Origin: Cercis canadensis | Taxonomy: Eukaryota > Streptophyta > Magnoliopsida > Fabales > Fabaceae | Direction: 5' to 3' | DNA: 64,000 nucleotides | Assembly (NCBI GenBank): GCA_003255065.1 | Contig: QAOA01003736.1 | Span: forward strand, 138,167-202,166 | Shown here: positions 13,296 to 26,057 of the stretch, piece after piece | Position numbering within the stretch: the first letter of the stretch is position 1 | Layout: each line of letters begins with the position of its first letter | Translations under genes and position numbers: made by a program | Notes under the pieces: model-generated | The model's input: only the letters and a program-made list of their open reading frames with translations | What the model was told of the DNA's origin: nothing | Database searches by the model: none

Positions 13296-14021
13296 CATAG
13301 ACACCTTTTAAAAAAAGTAATTTATAGTTCTCCATTTTTTTACCTAAATTTTTTAGAAGCTAAATTTAAAAAAATTAAAGACAACACGTTTCTCAAAAAA
13401 ATAAAATTCAAATGAACCTTTTACGTTGATGAAAAAAATAAAGATTCAATGTAAAATATTGATTAAGCTAGTATATAATCAATTTACTTTTATTTTTAGC
13501 TTTTAGTGTTTTTTGTATAGATAGTTTATCTTTATTTATAATCTCTCTTTATTCGGTTTCAGTAAAATTTAAATATAAGACTTTTACGGTAAAATACTTA
13601 TTACTCTATTATTAAAGTGTTTCTTGGGAGACTTCTAATTGTTTTTTTTTTTTTTTTTTGTATTAAGCATATTTTATTTAGTTGCTCATTGAGGTTGGCT
13701 TAGTGGAAGGAAGGTACCATTGTAGTGATCGAGCCTTTTTAAAATTTTGTGTTAATTTTTATGACTATTTTCTCTAGGATTGTATCAAATTAATATTGAC
13801 TATTTATTAAGGGTATTCCACACCATAATTCATTGAGTTTAAGCAAGTCAATGAAAGCCAACCACAAATCCTCTCTCTGGTGAGGGATAATCATAAGTTC
13901 AAATTCTCGAATATTCTAAGTTAAAAAATATTTTTTTTCCTATTTTGGTCTTATTTTTATTTTTCTGATTTCCTTTTTTTTTGCTATTAGGCATTCTTTT
14001 TCTCTACTTTACCACTTTTTT

Positions 14022-14129
14022 TGGGCCGTCTGGTTTGGACCTTTTCAGGTTCAATTTTCAAAGCGAAGCCTCAACTCATGTGGGCTACGAGTGATGGGCC
14101 TGAAGCTATCCACATAGCTAAAAGGCCCA
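14022..14129 (+). promoter_or_regulatory. site II (TGGGCC/T) cluster upstream of cytochrome c1
   Basis: Four site II motifs occur within 108 bases: TGGGCC at 14022, TGGGCT at 14081, TGGGCC at 14095 and the reverse form GGCCCA at 14124. In Arabidopsis, site II elements bound by TCP factors are typical of promoters of cytochrome c and other nuclear respiratory-chain genes. Position just before the probable first exon fits the core promoter of the next gene. Confidence 0.6.
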
Positions 14130-14313
14130 GAGAGATTCTCGTGGCCAGAACGATAGAAGCGTGTGTCCCATTTTTCCATCTCGTATCACAGTAGGTTCTC
14201 GTCGCTGCTGCTCCTCCTTCTTCATCGTCTTCATTGGATCTCAGAGCTGCAAAAGTGCCTTTGACCAGGCGAACCTAATCAATTTTCATCTTCGTACTTG
14301 TCGCCTCCTTTTG

Positions 14314-15753
14314 GTGAGTCCCTTCTCTTCTTTTTCTCCTCCATTTTACACTTCCTTGATATTCATCTCTGACTGTTCCTCGGATCTATGACCTACTTTT
14401 CAATTCTCTGTTTTTGAACTTTCATCTTATATATATGTACGTATGCTTGCATATACATAAGCTATCCACCAGTGTACATCTTCTGCTTTTTATAAATTTC
14501 CCTGTGGGAGCTTGCTGCTTCGCCCCTTGGCATTAGCTTAAGTTTATGCTGTTTTATTACTGTCAGAAGATTACCTGACCGATTGAAATTGTGTGTGATT
14601 GTGTTGGAGACGTAGGTTCATACCTGGGGTTACTGCATTTAGTTTTTATGTCCTTCTCTCTACCGCTACCTATTTTGTCCGTGTTGTATATATAGCAAGA
14701 TAAGTGGAACTAAATGCCAAAGATTTTGCTGTGCTTGAATTAAGGTCTAGTTTTTATTTAACATGTATCAAGGATTACAATCAAATAATTAGTGTTAATT
14801 GTTTTTATTGACGAAGTTAGGCGGATGGGCTTGATAATCTGTATTCATGTTTACATCTCAAGCTGTTTAACAGAAACTTAACTATAAAACTATTAGGAGT
14901 AAGTATCCTTGGAAGTCTGTTGCTGAATTATAACGAATCCGACCCTCATCCTGCCATTCTTTTTTCTTTTTTCTGTCAGAGATAAGGAAATGTTTATTTA
15001 ATTTCAGGAGTAAACTTGAGAAAGATTGTTGTTTTAAAATTTAGGTCATATTTTAATATGTTTTGCATGGAAATTTTGAATGTTTGCATAATCTACATGC
15101 GAACTGTGGATTCAGGAAATATGCTGATTAATATTATCTACTGGATAGCCAGAATCATGTCAAACTAGTAAATTATGATCTATGCCTTGATAAGTGGTTT
15201 CCCTTCCCATTATGTAGCCTGAAAAATATCCTTTTAAAGCTTTAATGATCTGGAATTGCAGGCTGTGTGGCATGAATACTCCTTGTTTTGCTTCACATAT
15301 GTTCAATGATTGGTGTTACAAGTAAATATCCACGAAATTTTAAGAATGCACTCTCTGTCTTTCTGTGCACTCATTCCATTTTTCAATCTTGTCTGCTTCT
15401 TTCTCATTTTTTGTTTTTAATATGTGTTTCATCAAGAATTAGACTGCATGTTTACTTGGATCATGCTTAAAGTAATTTTGATTGATAAACCATGTTGCCA
15501 TAATCTGACATTTATCAGCGTGCTAGCATTTTTAGTGGCAATCTTCATTGTTGAGATTACTGGTCTTGATTTATTGCATATGGAATTTGAACTTTTTGTA
15601 ATTTTACACTCATATTTGTTTCTATTCACACCCATTTGGTGATGTTATCTTCATCATTGTCCTTGTGCTTATTATACAACTACTTTTTAATACTTAGTTG
15701 GATTATCTTATTTATTTACAATCTATTTTTATATATTTATGAATGATTTACAG
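14314..15753 (+). other. long 5' UTR intron of the cytochrome c1 gene
   Basis: A donor (TTG/GTGAGT) at 14314 and an acceptor (TTTACAG) ending at 15753 bracket 1.44 kb without a convincing frame. The acceptor lies 11 bases before the ATG, so the leader is split. Long leader introns are frequent in plant respiratory genes and can raise expression. The donor choice is an inference. Confidence 0.5.
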
Positions 15754-15764
15754 TGTGGACTGAG

Positions 15765-18744
15765 ATGGCTGGAGGTGTTATTCAGCAGTTATTAAGGAGG
15801 AAACTCCAGTCTCAATCTACTGTAAGCATTAAACTTCTCTTCATGCTAATTATGTGATTTTTGCATAATTCACTTTTCTGGTCCCTGTAACCTGTGTGAA
15901 CCCAAATGGAGACCCTTAGAATGAGGATTGGGGTTGGGAAGGTAAATATGGTCTTCTGTCATTATATATACTACTATAAAGCAATCGCCCAAGTTGCTCT
16001 CTCAATTTTTTTAAATATAATTTTGTATTTTAAAAATGTCTTGTAACCCATTTCCTCCACTTTTCAAGGAATAAATCTTTGTAGTCATCTTGTTTTCTTG
16101 TGCAATTGGAGAGATAAGGATAAAACACAATTAAAAAAGAAAAGACTTTAGACACTTGTGGGAGTAGGTGTACGGATTCTAGTACATGTTTGAGAGGAAG
16201 CATTACTCCATGTACTGGTTGTTGTCTTCCCCATTAATAAGGTTGAGGACTTTGGTCAAACTAATTGCAGCTATGCTCCATCGTTGGTTTATAATGATGG
16301 TATTATATATAGTTCAAACCCTTCTGCAGACTGGTATAACAGGAATATGTCATCTTTTACGTGTCAAGATTTCCATGAGTTTATATCTTATTTTGATGAG
16401 TTTATAATAATTTGCCTCTCATTGATCAAGTTGACTGGGCCTTTGCTAATGATAGCTTTATACTTACCGCAGTCCCCCTTCTTTGTGTCATCAATCATCT
16501 CTAAGAAAGATGATGCTGGCTCAACTGGCTCAAGGTCCTTAAGAGCACTTGCATTACTTGGAGCTGGTGTCTCTGGGCTTTTGAGTTTTACGACAACAGC
16601 ATATGCTGATGAAGCTGAGCATGGCCTGGAATGTGCAAACTATCCATGGCCTCACAAGGGCATTCTCAGTTCATATGATCATGCTTCGTGAGTTCTACAT
16701 GATTTTACCCTTTATTTACATTTCTCTTTTTTGCATAACAGTATTAGTTGCCAAGTGTTCATCTGTGTACGCTTAATATAACTGTGTAAAATGTGTCCCT
16801 TTTTGTTTAGCCATAAAGGTGTACTACTGTTAGTTGATACTGGTAGGTACATGTTAGTCTCATTCTGTTTCTGCTTAGTGGGCATTATTCTCATTTGTTT
16901 CATCCTTGGATCATCCTTTTTCTTCTGTGGTTCCTATGTCTTTGATGTAATTTAACATGGTTCATTCTTGGGTTTAATCTTGCTTGTGGTATGTGTTGAT
17001 TGATAATTTTTATCATGCATTGATTCTTTGATTATAATCTATTGCATGCTACTCATCTTATACCTGCAATTAATTTTTCATGAGCAGGATTCGTCGTGGT
17101 CATCAAGTTTATACGCAAGTCTGTGCTTCCTGTCATTCTATGTCTTTGATATCGTACCGTGATTTGGTTGGTGTTGCTTATACAGAAGAAGAGGTAAAAG
17201 GTATGGCAGCTGAGATTGAGGTGGTTGATGGCCCTAACGATGAGGGTGAGATGTTTACACGCCCTGGTAAACTCAGTGACCGCTTCCCTCAGCCATATGC
17301 TAATGAAGCAGCTGCTAGGTTTGCTAATGGAGGAGCTTATCCTCCAGATCTAAGTCTTATCACCAAAGTAATGCCGATTTCTGCTAGTAATATCTTCGGG
17401 ATTTTCTATTGTGTATATATAGATATATACTGGTAATATCTTTACCATCTATCCTTTCAGGCTCGTCACAATGGTCAGAACTATGTATTTGCCCTTCTAA
17501 CTGGTTACCATGATCCCCCTGCTGGTGTTTCGGTAATTTGTTATCTATGGTCTCTTTCAAAGCTTATTTTTTACTTATTAAAATAACTTTGTACGTTCTG
17601 CAAATATTGTTGGACTAGAAGAATAATGCTAAGACTATTAGAAAAAAGGAACTTTTACTTCTATATATTAGCATTCTAGTTTCTGTGATATTGTTTTTCT
17701 TTTTTTCTCAATTCCCTTTTTGCATTTGCGGAAATGAGTCTGTGTCTGCATGCATGGTGGGGGAGGGGGTGTTGAAGAGCCATGGGCTGCTTCTTGAGTT
17801 TTCTTTCCTTTACAGCCATTCATGAATAACTGATGTTAATTTAACACCATGCCTGAGTCTTTTTGCATATCATTTTGATGCAAAATTTAAATTATGCCAT
17901 TTTTAGATGCAACACGGGATTCCTTAATTTCTAAGCATGCTAAGATTAATAATTGAACCCCGGTTTATTATCTTTTGGGGCATATTGCTATTGGATGGAA
18001 GAGGTACCTTGTTATATTTATCAAAGCACTCATGATCTGTGACCGCCGTGCTTCTTTCCAACTCCAGTTCTCTGTCATACTTGTATATGTACACTAATTA
18101 TAGAGTGATGAGCTTCTTTATAATTTCTCTGTCTCTTCAAAACTAAATATTGACAGGTTTACAAAGTGTTCTGTCCCTGTACCAATGCACTGTATTGTGC
18201 TTAAACTTGTATTTATGGTTATTTTTAAAATAAATAATGTAGATTCGAGAGGGGTTGCACTACAATCCTTATTTTCCTGGTGGAGCAATTGCCATGCCTA
18301 AAATGCTTAATGATGGTGCTGTTGAATATGAAGATGGTATTCCTGCTACAGAAGCTCAGGTATTTACCTCTCATTATCATGGTAGCCTAAGGAATGATTC
18401 TAGTAAACCCTCTTACAAATGCACCATCTATGAACTTTGGTAAATATGAAGCTCATCCTTTTTGGTGATGTTGTGGTGCAGATGGGGAAAGATGTTGTGA
18501 CGTTCTTATCTTGGGCGGCCGAACCAGAGATGGAGGAGAGAAAACTGGTTTGTTTGCTTCCATATCCTTTTTCCACAACTAAGTAAAAGAGGATCATATA
18601 TTCTAACAAAAGTGTTACTAAATGCAGATGGGTTTCAAGTGGATATTTGTATTATCTCTGGCACTACTTCAAGCTGCATATTACCGTCGCTTGAAGTGGT
18701 CAGTTCTGAAGTCTCGCAAGCTGGTTCTCGATGTTGTCAACTAG
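15765..18744 (+). CDS. CYC1: cytochrome c1, heme protein of mitochondrial complex III
   Basis: Seven coding exons: 15765-15821, 16473-16687, 17088-17367, 17461-17532, 18243-18359, 18482-18547, 18628-18744. They give 307 aa, the usual plant length. The protein carries electrons from the Rieske centre to cytochrome c in the bc1 complex of the inner membrane. Visible features: an Arg-rich mitochondrial presequence, a hydrophobic sorting segment ([15 protein letters not shown]) before the mature start at about [10 protein letters not shown], heme motif CASCH, the AMPKML region expected to supply the axial Met, and one C-terminal membrane anchor ([19 protein letters not shown]). All phases join without a break. 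It is very close to Arabidopsis cytochrome c1 (At3g27240/At5g40810). Promoter site II motifs lie upstream. Confidence 0.97.
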
Positions 18745-19480
18745 CTGTACTCAAGTTTCTATTTTCACTTCGGGAAGCATTACCGTTGGCAATAATTTTG
18801 TCAGATAATTATGTTGTCTAATGTCATATTCATTCAATACAGTTAGTGGGTAATGGAGCAACTGGCAGAGTGTCATATTTTTGTTTGAGATAGAAATAAG
18901 CTGTTCCATATATGTGATAACTTACTTTACCTCTCCCCCCCCTTCTCGGACCTGTGAATTGTTACATTCTCCGAGCCCCCCAACTCTTGTTTTGATTCAC
19001 TCGATTTTTATGCAAATTGGCCCGTTATTGTGTTTCTGCTGGCCTTCATGTCTCAAAACAAATGAGAGAACGGTCAATGTCTTATTTGGAAACAAGGGCC
19101 CTTTTGCTTCTACAATGTCATATTATACCCTACCTGCTTCTCATTTCATTTAAGTCGTCAAGTTATGTTTGTTTGTACATTGTATGGTAATGTGGTCTTA
19201 TTATTGAAATGAAATCGAGTAGAATAATGCTCTTTACGTACTATTTGCAGTTACATTGTGTCACATTGGAATGATTATTATAATCTGAGTTTAATTAATT
19301 TACTTGAACTGTTTTGTGTATTATTTAGATTTCTATCACTTCAGTAATGTGATAAAAGTGAGATTATGAATTATTGCGAAAAGCATTTCTCTATTTGAGT
19401 ATGGCTCTCAAGTTTAAAACATCAATAAAATTTCATTTATGGGACGGGGACCCAATAATTTATAATTTTTACAGACGGAT
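18745..19480 (+). other. 3' region of cytochrome c1
   Basis: This is the untranslated tail and downstream DNA of the gene. A short C-rich run lies near 18934. Possible AATAAT/AATGAAAT-type polyadenylation signals lie around 19200-19230. No gene was found. Confidence 0.4.
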
Positions 19481-19491
19481 ATTCTTGTAGA

Positions 19492-19947
19492 TAGGGGTGT
19501 TTATGGGTTGGATTTGTTTGGATTTCGACTTAATCTAAATTCAATCCAAGATTTTTTTTATACTTTATAACTTGAACCAAAAGACTTCCAATCTAATCAA
19601 TCCAGACCATGAAAATTTAGGTTTGGTTGATTTTTTGGTTTAAAACAAAGTTATATATCAAAATACATTTTATAAAAAATATCTTGTTAATTAATTTTCA
19701 TATTCCAATTTATTAGTAAAAAATACTTTCATATTCTAATTACATTATGTAATCTGGGATTGATGTTCAAATTCTAATTTTATAGTAATATATTATATAA
19801 TATATATTTTTAAATATACTTTTTTAGTAAATAATTGGGTTAAATTAGTTTACTATTTTTTGCTAACTTAGAACCGAACCAAACCCAACTCAACCCAAAT
19901 CACATAAAAATTTAAAACAAAACCAATGGGTTTTGAAAAGCCCTACA
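19492..19947. repeat. hAT-like non-autonomous element (MITE candidate)
   Basis: The left end reads TAGGGGTGTTTATGGGTT. The right end carries the inverted counterpart (AACCAATGGGTTTTGAAAAGCCCTA). Ends of the TAGGGGTGT type are typical of non-autonomous hAT elements in dicots. The interior has no coding capacity. The target site duplication was not resolved. Confidence 0.45.
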
Positions 19948-20800
19948 AAGCTAATTGGAAGTATTATAATTAGAAAATTGCAATGTAAAGAAATAGAATA
20001 GTCTTTAAAAGAATACAAAATAAATTGAGTAAATGCCGGGTTTCTGTTGAATTAAAATTTAGTCCTATCTGAATAAATTGATCAATTTATCCATGACCTA
20101 TCTAATCCCCGAACCCCTGTGAATGAACAAATGAAACAATTCTATTTTTCAGCAAAAATAAATGAAAGCAGTAACAAAAAAGCAAGAATAAATGAAACAA
20201 ATTCTATTAATTAAGTATTCCTAGCCTTTTGACTTGATGTCAATCTATTCCATACTTGCAGTCATGTTCGTTACTAAAAGGTTATTTTCAGGCGATATAT
20301 ATACTTCCTATAATTTCCTATTTAGCAATTTCTCGACAAGTCAAGGGGCTTTTACTTTTGGATATAATGCACATAAACTATGCACACACAAGCATTCTCT
20401 CTCAAATTTCATGAGTGAACTCAGTATAGAGGCGATCAGCTCATTGATTCAAGTTTTTTTTTTTAATACACTAGGTCAATGTGAGGTGTATCCTTAAGAT
20501 TACATGAAGAGGGACTTATTCTGAGTATTCAAAAACTAGTTCAAAGATACTTTTATGCCATTAAAATCCAAAAACTCATTGTATTGATCCAAGTGTTTAG
20601 GACCAGCTTTTGTCACCTGTGAGATATCAGTCCTACTTTATAGTATGACATAATGAAAGAGCAAGTAACTTCAAATATTCAATGAGAAATAAAACATATC
20701 AAAATAGGTTGATAGCTGTTAGACCAAATCTAATAAGGCACAGATCGTAAACACAAATGTATGATTACTGTAAATTTATAAATTCTATCCTAGTTCTCCC

Positions 20801-21640
20801 CTAAATCTCAAGAGAATCAATGCTCAAACACTGATGTTGAAAATACCAAGCATGTGAAACCAGTGTAGGAGCAGCTAAATTGTCCGCAAACGAGAAGCTG
20901 TCAATGAGTTGAGCTTCCATAGAATACAAGCTGAACATTCTGGACATAGCCTCCATATAATATATGCAGTTACTTGGTCCTCCCCACTTGCCTGGTTCCC
21001 TTATTGCAGAGCCCATGCCCTCGCCATGGAAGAGAGCTTTATTTCCCAAGTTATTCTCCATCTCATCAAAGTTTATCTTGTACTGTTCAAATGCCTCTCA
21101 GGAAAAAAATCAACCATCACAAGTTGCTCTTCCCAAACCACTAAGTTGAGACGAGCATAGTCGAGGTTAAACTTAAGGGTGTCTTTGACATTCAACCATT
21201 TGAACTTGAAATCAGATCCTGTTAGGCTCCATTCCCCAATCTCACCAGTCATTGTAATAGCATAAATTTTACCCTTGAATACCGCTATATCCACTACCAC
21301 CCTTTGAGTTTGATGCCCTGGCCCACTATAAGAGCAGTATTGCCAACGACCATTGCTGGAATTAAAGAGCTGCAAATTTCAGTGCCTCATGGAAAGGGCT
21401 ACCATAAGAAAGGTTTTAGAAGGAGAAGGAAATGCCAAAATGATCCGTTGATGGGGATACGACTCCTCAACTTCCAAATCAGCGTGAGGGAAATCCAGTT
21501 GATGAAAAGTGAATGGATTTATAATGAAAGATTATTATGCAAATCAATTAAACCACAAGGCCAAGTTTTACCGTCATCACCCCAACTACAATCTTTTTTT
21601 TTCCGTCATCCATTTGACCACAATCACACTCTCCGCTGCC
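20801..21640 (-). pseudogene. DUF295/KIB-type F-box protein relative, broken
   Basis: The minus strand encodes the beta-propeller part of a KIB1-4/DUF295 protein, a family usually carrying an N-terminal F-box and acting as substrate receptors of SCF ubiquitin ligases. Recognisable parts: a strand like IILAFPSPSKTFLMVAL near 21450, the LFNSSNGRWQYCSYSG segment near 21360, VVVDIAVFKGKIYAITMTGEI near 21290, and the late GNKALFHGEG...NCIYYM segment near 21045-20960. Lesions: an in-frame TGA just before LQLFNSS (about 21385), stops further upstream, and a one-base frameshift near 21085-21092 between the two long frames. No F-box was found upstream. A processed or decayed copy is likely; no introns are needed. 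Confidence 0.75.
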
Positions 21641-21659
21641 AATTTATATTCAGAGAAAA

Positions 21660-24600
21660 TGGCTAAATTCTTGTTTAACCCCCCAAAATTAATTTGCACA
21701 CTCATAAGTGTTTTTTTGAAAAACTAATGTTTTCAATTGAGTCCTTATCAATCAGACAAACTGTGATATAATTAACAGCCATGTTGTAGATTTCATCTAA
21801 GTATACATCAAATTGATAAATTAAACGTTTTTCAGGAACTCTAGTGGCTAGCTCTACCTTGGTCATCCCAGCTTATAAATCGTATAATATTTTTCGGGTG
21901 GGGTCAGCCAAATTTGACACGTTTATAAATCATACTTTTTGTTCCCCGCCTTATTTGACACGACTAGTGTCGGCTATTCAAATTGATATCATAAGGTTTC
22001 ATGTGCCACTCACGTGCTCCATTTATTCCCAAGTTAGAGCCAATTTCTAAAAACATCCAAAGTCCCAAACCTTGACGTTCTTCTTCACTTATGTGCAACT
22101 ATTAGTCAGAGGAAACTAACTTTTCCAGTTGGGGGACTGAATGTTAGAAATCATTTAAAATATGTACCACTAGGAATACTTGCCACGGTAATTCTTTTTT
22201 TATTTTTAATTTAAAGTTTAAAATTGCTCAACAGAGTTATAACCAATAAATAAAGAAATATTTATTGGTTGATGTGTACAACGAGGAATGAGCATTGAAA
22301 TGAACATGAAGAAAGAAAGTTTATGTTGGGAGGTAATGGTAACCGAGGGAATCATGTGGAAAGCTATGAACTCTTCACATAGTCAATGAATACAATAAGT
22401 TAATTTATTTTATATTATATGATGGGACTCGAGTAAATTTAAATCACTGTCATTGATTAAGTGTATGCTTATACAATAGCTAGTACTGACAAAGTTATAG
22501 TCTTGATGAGAGGCAGTGAGATTTGAAGCATATATAGTTAAAGCGAGAGAGTTGTCTGTCTTATTGGAGGAAAAAACTAGTTGGTGAGAGTAAGAGTGAG
22601 AGTGAGAGTGAATAAATTGTTTTAGAAAAAATATGACATAAGCTAACAATGTCTCTTACGTTTCCATGATTTAAGAAACTATAACAATTTATACCAGGTT
22701 ATCTTTTAAGGACGAGTCATATTCATATATAGTTTTACCACCCAAACCGGGGGCTCAACCACCGGCTGCTCGGTTCAACTAGACAAAATTAAAAATGTTT
22801 TTTTTACATTTATCTCCCCATATTCTCAAAATTTTTTAAGACAAGTTTAAATTTTTATAAAAAGAATTATTATTTGGATCATTATATTTTACATATTAAT
22901 TTTAGTTTAGTTCCTTTAATATTTTGTAAACTATTCATTTTGTTCTTAGACAATTGAGAGTTATAAGTAGGTATATTTTTTTTTTCACTTATATAATTAT
23001 TCTTAATTTTTTATTCTCTCGTAACAATATGGATATTTTGTGAATTAATTTTTACTTAGTATGTAATTAGTTAGCACAATATGTAATTATAACCTATACT
23101 CCGCTACGACTAACTTCTTTAATTTTCTCACAAATTTATTTAGTTTTTTCTTTTCTTTATTTATCAAATTTTCACGCCTCATCCACCTACCTTCCTTCCC
23201 CACTAATTTTTCTGCATCACTCCCATCCCGTTTCTCTCTCTTTCTCGATTCTTAATATTTTTGGTAATTCAAAAGGTACCCTCTTTTCCACAAGCGCATC
23301 TCTCTCCCTCTCAGCAAACAAGAAAGAGAATGAGGAATTTAGGATGTAAATGGCTACTGTGACTGGGACTTGGACTTCTCTATTTGTCCCTTCAATTTCA
23401 TTTGCGTACTTCATCACAGAATGGCAGCAGAGAGGGTCAGGGTACCCTAAATCAAAAACCACGTAATTTTTCTTCTCTTCCTACTTTTTCCCTTTTTGTT
23501 TGTTTAATGTGTGATACGGACCGGCCGGTTCACTCAAAACCGTCTGGGTCACCGGTTTTATTCGGGTTACCCTGGTCATGGACTGTTGATAGTGCCACCT
23601 GGACTGTTGATATTGGTTTTGGCAGGGACAATAATAATAATAATTTAAACGAGAAAAACTTCAAAAAAGAAAAGATGATAAAAGCCTGTGACACCGTAGA
23701 TGCGAGGGTCTAGTTTCATAAAAAACAAACAAAAGGATACAAATCCAATTATCCAAGTATCCAACCATGCTAACGTGGGACGACGATTATTGGGGTTAGA
23801 CAAATAGAAAGGTACTTAGTTAGGCGTTGATGTAACCATTTGACAAGAATAAGATACCATTGGCTATCCATCTTTTTATTCATGTGACCATTAACCAATC
23901 AAAGCTCGTAAGAGGTTGATCATTGTTGTATCTTGTTGGAATAGACTGCTTTTAGTTCTCGGGAAACATTCATCTCTTCTGGAAAAGTAAGTAATAGTTT
24001 TCTTTTTTGCTCATACACAACATTAAACTCCACTCCCATTTATAATACATTCTTTGTCAAGTAGAGGAACATGGGACAGCGTCGACACACGGTTTCTCTT
24101 TTCCTTGTATTTTACTATAACAATATTGGCAAGCAAAAGAAAAGATAAAAGTGAGAATAAGGGCATATTGCCACCACTCGATCCAGTTAAGCAAATCCTA
24201 ATCTATCCTCATATACTCACAAATAGTAACAAGTCCCTAGAATTTCAAACTAGCTAGTATAAAAAATCCCCTTTCTTTCTTAGGCTTGTGTAGTTGGATA
24301 GAACTGTAGTAAATGAGATTTTTTACACATGAAAATATCTTAGTTATTTCAGTAGTATATCATTTTGGTATTTAATCATAATATTTAAATTTCTATATTA
24401 ATAATGGATAAAATTAAATTGAAATAAAATATATATTTCAAGTAATAAAGAATACTGTCAATTTTATACAATGTCAAGTTATATATCTCTGCTAACAATG
24501 GCGTAACTAAAACAAAAATCTTTGCTAATAATGGACAAGGTGAGAGAAGAAACGAAAGGGAGTGAAGCCACTCGCTCTCACATCTTATCCATGATCCAGT

Positions 24601-24700
24601 TCAGTTCACCAATGAGAATGCGTCATTCATAAAGATATTGCAGAGCGTTGTTCGACGCGCTATGGGAGAGAGTTACGAGAAGTTGAGCAGTCAACTGTTT
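21660..24700. other. intergenic region before the first AITR gene
   Basis: About 3 kb without a convincing gene. It holds a degenerate GAGAGT run at about 22590-22611, a short CT/GA stretch around 23230-23300 and AT-rich spacers. Short frames here lack any recognisable family. Confidence 0.45.
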
Positions 24701-24738
24701 TAAAGCGCATGTAGTTGTTCCCGCCAAATGAACGAAAA

Positions 24739-25063
24739 CCACGTGTGCACGTTCTCGAAATGCTTCTGGGAAAAGTGTTTTCCACTTCAAGCTGAGAATA
24801 TTATGCTGCTCCCTGCCACGAGGCCACGTACACCTCTCTTTCCAGGAGTGCTGGACACCCTCTCATCGCTTACTGGCTGAACCGTGGGACCAATCACAGG
24901 CCTCGAATTACGCCTCCCAGATACGCCACTTTTTTGCGGGGCCCTCTAAATTAAAAATTAGCCAATCACCTCCATGTTCTGTTCAGTGTTGCCCTAGACA
25001 CGTGGTGTTTGATTACCCAGCCACCGTGCTGCCGTTATCATTATCGCTTCAACCTCCCCCGAG

Positions 25064-25098
<35 letters not shown>
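24739..25098 (+). promoter_or_regulatory. promoter of AITR copy A: ABRE motifs and GA repeat
   Basis: CCACGTGTGC at 24739-24748 and GACACGTGGT at 24997-25006 are ACGT-core ABA-responsive-type elements. A CCAAT box lies near 24890 in GGGACCAATC. A (GA)n run at about 25063-25096 falls in the probable leader. The same order of motifs occurs before copy B. Confidence 0.6.
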
Positions 25099-25103
<5 letters not shown>

Positions 25104-25151
25104 GACTATAGAGAGTGCTACGCGGAAAGATCCAGACCGGTGGAAAGGGTT

Positions 25152-26057
25152 ATGGACGCCGGAGACCGGTTGAAACTGGCCGCGTATGGTGGCGATGGTG
25201 CTCAGGATAAGACCACAATCAACAGAATAATGTTCAGATTCCGGCCGATCGCGCCCAAACCACTCACCGGCGGCTCCGCCTCCGGTGGTACGGTACCTGA
25301 GAACAACAGCAAGTTGTTAGTTCCCGTCAAAAGAGCCAAGAGGAAGTACGTTAGGATTCGGAGGAACAGTGGATATAGGAGGAAGAATCGTAAATCATCT
25401 GAGCAATTAGATGAACGAGACGGCTTGGAAAACGCTGCGGTGACTCTGCAGTTGATGCCGGAGAAGACTGAACTGGAAGAAGGCTCAGTCGCCGGAGATT
25501 CATGGTGTAAGAACGTTGATCTTGACCTAACGGTTGAGAAAATTGAGATCCAGGATAATCGAGAACTGGAACCACCAACGACAACTCTGTTGAACATAAA
25601 CGCTAGCTCGACGGAGAACGATAACGCCGGTGAGAGGTTAGATCGGACGGTGCTGGAGTCGTGGGTGACGATGGAGAGCGTGATAGACGCGTGCATGGAT
25701 GTAGGAGGGTTAGGGTGTACAGATGTTGAGAAGGTGAAGAATCTAGAGAGTGACACGTGTCCGGGGTTTATATCAGACGGTTACAGCAGGGTGCGGTGGG
25801 TGAACGATGCTTATAGGAGGATGGTGAGCAAGCAGAATGAGGGGCAAGGGCAGCCATCGCCGGAGATTATGGTTTGGTTACATGTAAAAGATAATTTTCT
25901 CTATTCTCACCGGGCGTTTACGTGCGGAGTGCGACTGCAGTATACGTGGCAGAACGAGAAGTGTACGAAGATGGTGCCGTGTGACGTTTGGAGATTGGAT
26001 AGTGGTGGGTTTGCATGGAGACTGGACATGAAAGCTGCTCTCAGTTTGGGTCTTTGA
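25152..26057 (+). CDS. AITR-family (DUF7950) ABA-induced transcription repressor-like protein, copy A
   Basis: Intronless, 301 aa from the ATG at 25152. This start is preferred because copy B begins with the equivalent MDNGER. The N-terminal block is conserved between copies (AQDKTTINRIMFRFRPIAPKP), followed by a basic stretch (KRAKRKYVRIRRN) that could serve as nuclear signal or DNA contact. An acidic variable middle follows. The C-terminal DUF7950-like half contains ESWVTMESV, DACMDVGGLGCTD, DTCPGFISDG and a Cys-containing segment ending in AALSLGL. From memory, Arabidopsis AITR1, 2 and 6 (At3g27250, At5g40800, At5g40790) are nuclear repressors induced by abscisic acid that damp ABA signalling. 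The terminal LSLGL fits the LxLxL repression motif. The family call rests on that recall plus neighbourhood (cytochrome c1 next door in both genomes). Confidence 0.82.
   Translation: MDAGDRLKLAAYGGDGAQDKTTINRIMFRFRPIAPKPLTGGSASGGTVPENNSKLLVPVKRAKRKYVRIRRNSGYRRKNRKSSEQLDERDGLENAAVTLQLMPEKTELEEGSVAGDSWCKNVDLDLTVEKIEIQDNRELEPPTTTLLNINASSTENDNAGERLDRTVLESWVTMESVIDACMDVGGLGCTDVEKVKNLESDTCPGFISDGYSRVRWVNDAYRRMVSKQNEGQGQPSPEIMVWLHVKDNFLYSHRAFTCGVRLQYTWQNEKCTKMVPCDVWRLDSGGFAWRLDMKAALSLGL

Noticed and set aside
23384-23713. 109-residue open frame in the spacer
   Set aside because: Low-complexity Asn run at the end, no family resemblance, and no splice or promoter context.
25202-25756. 184-residue open frame on the minus strand
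   Set aside because: It is the antisense shadow of AITR copy A with no independent support.
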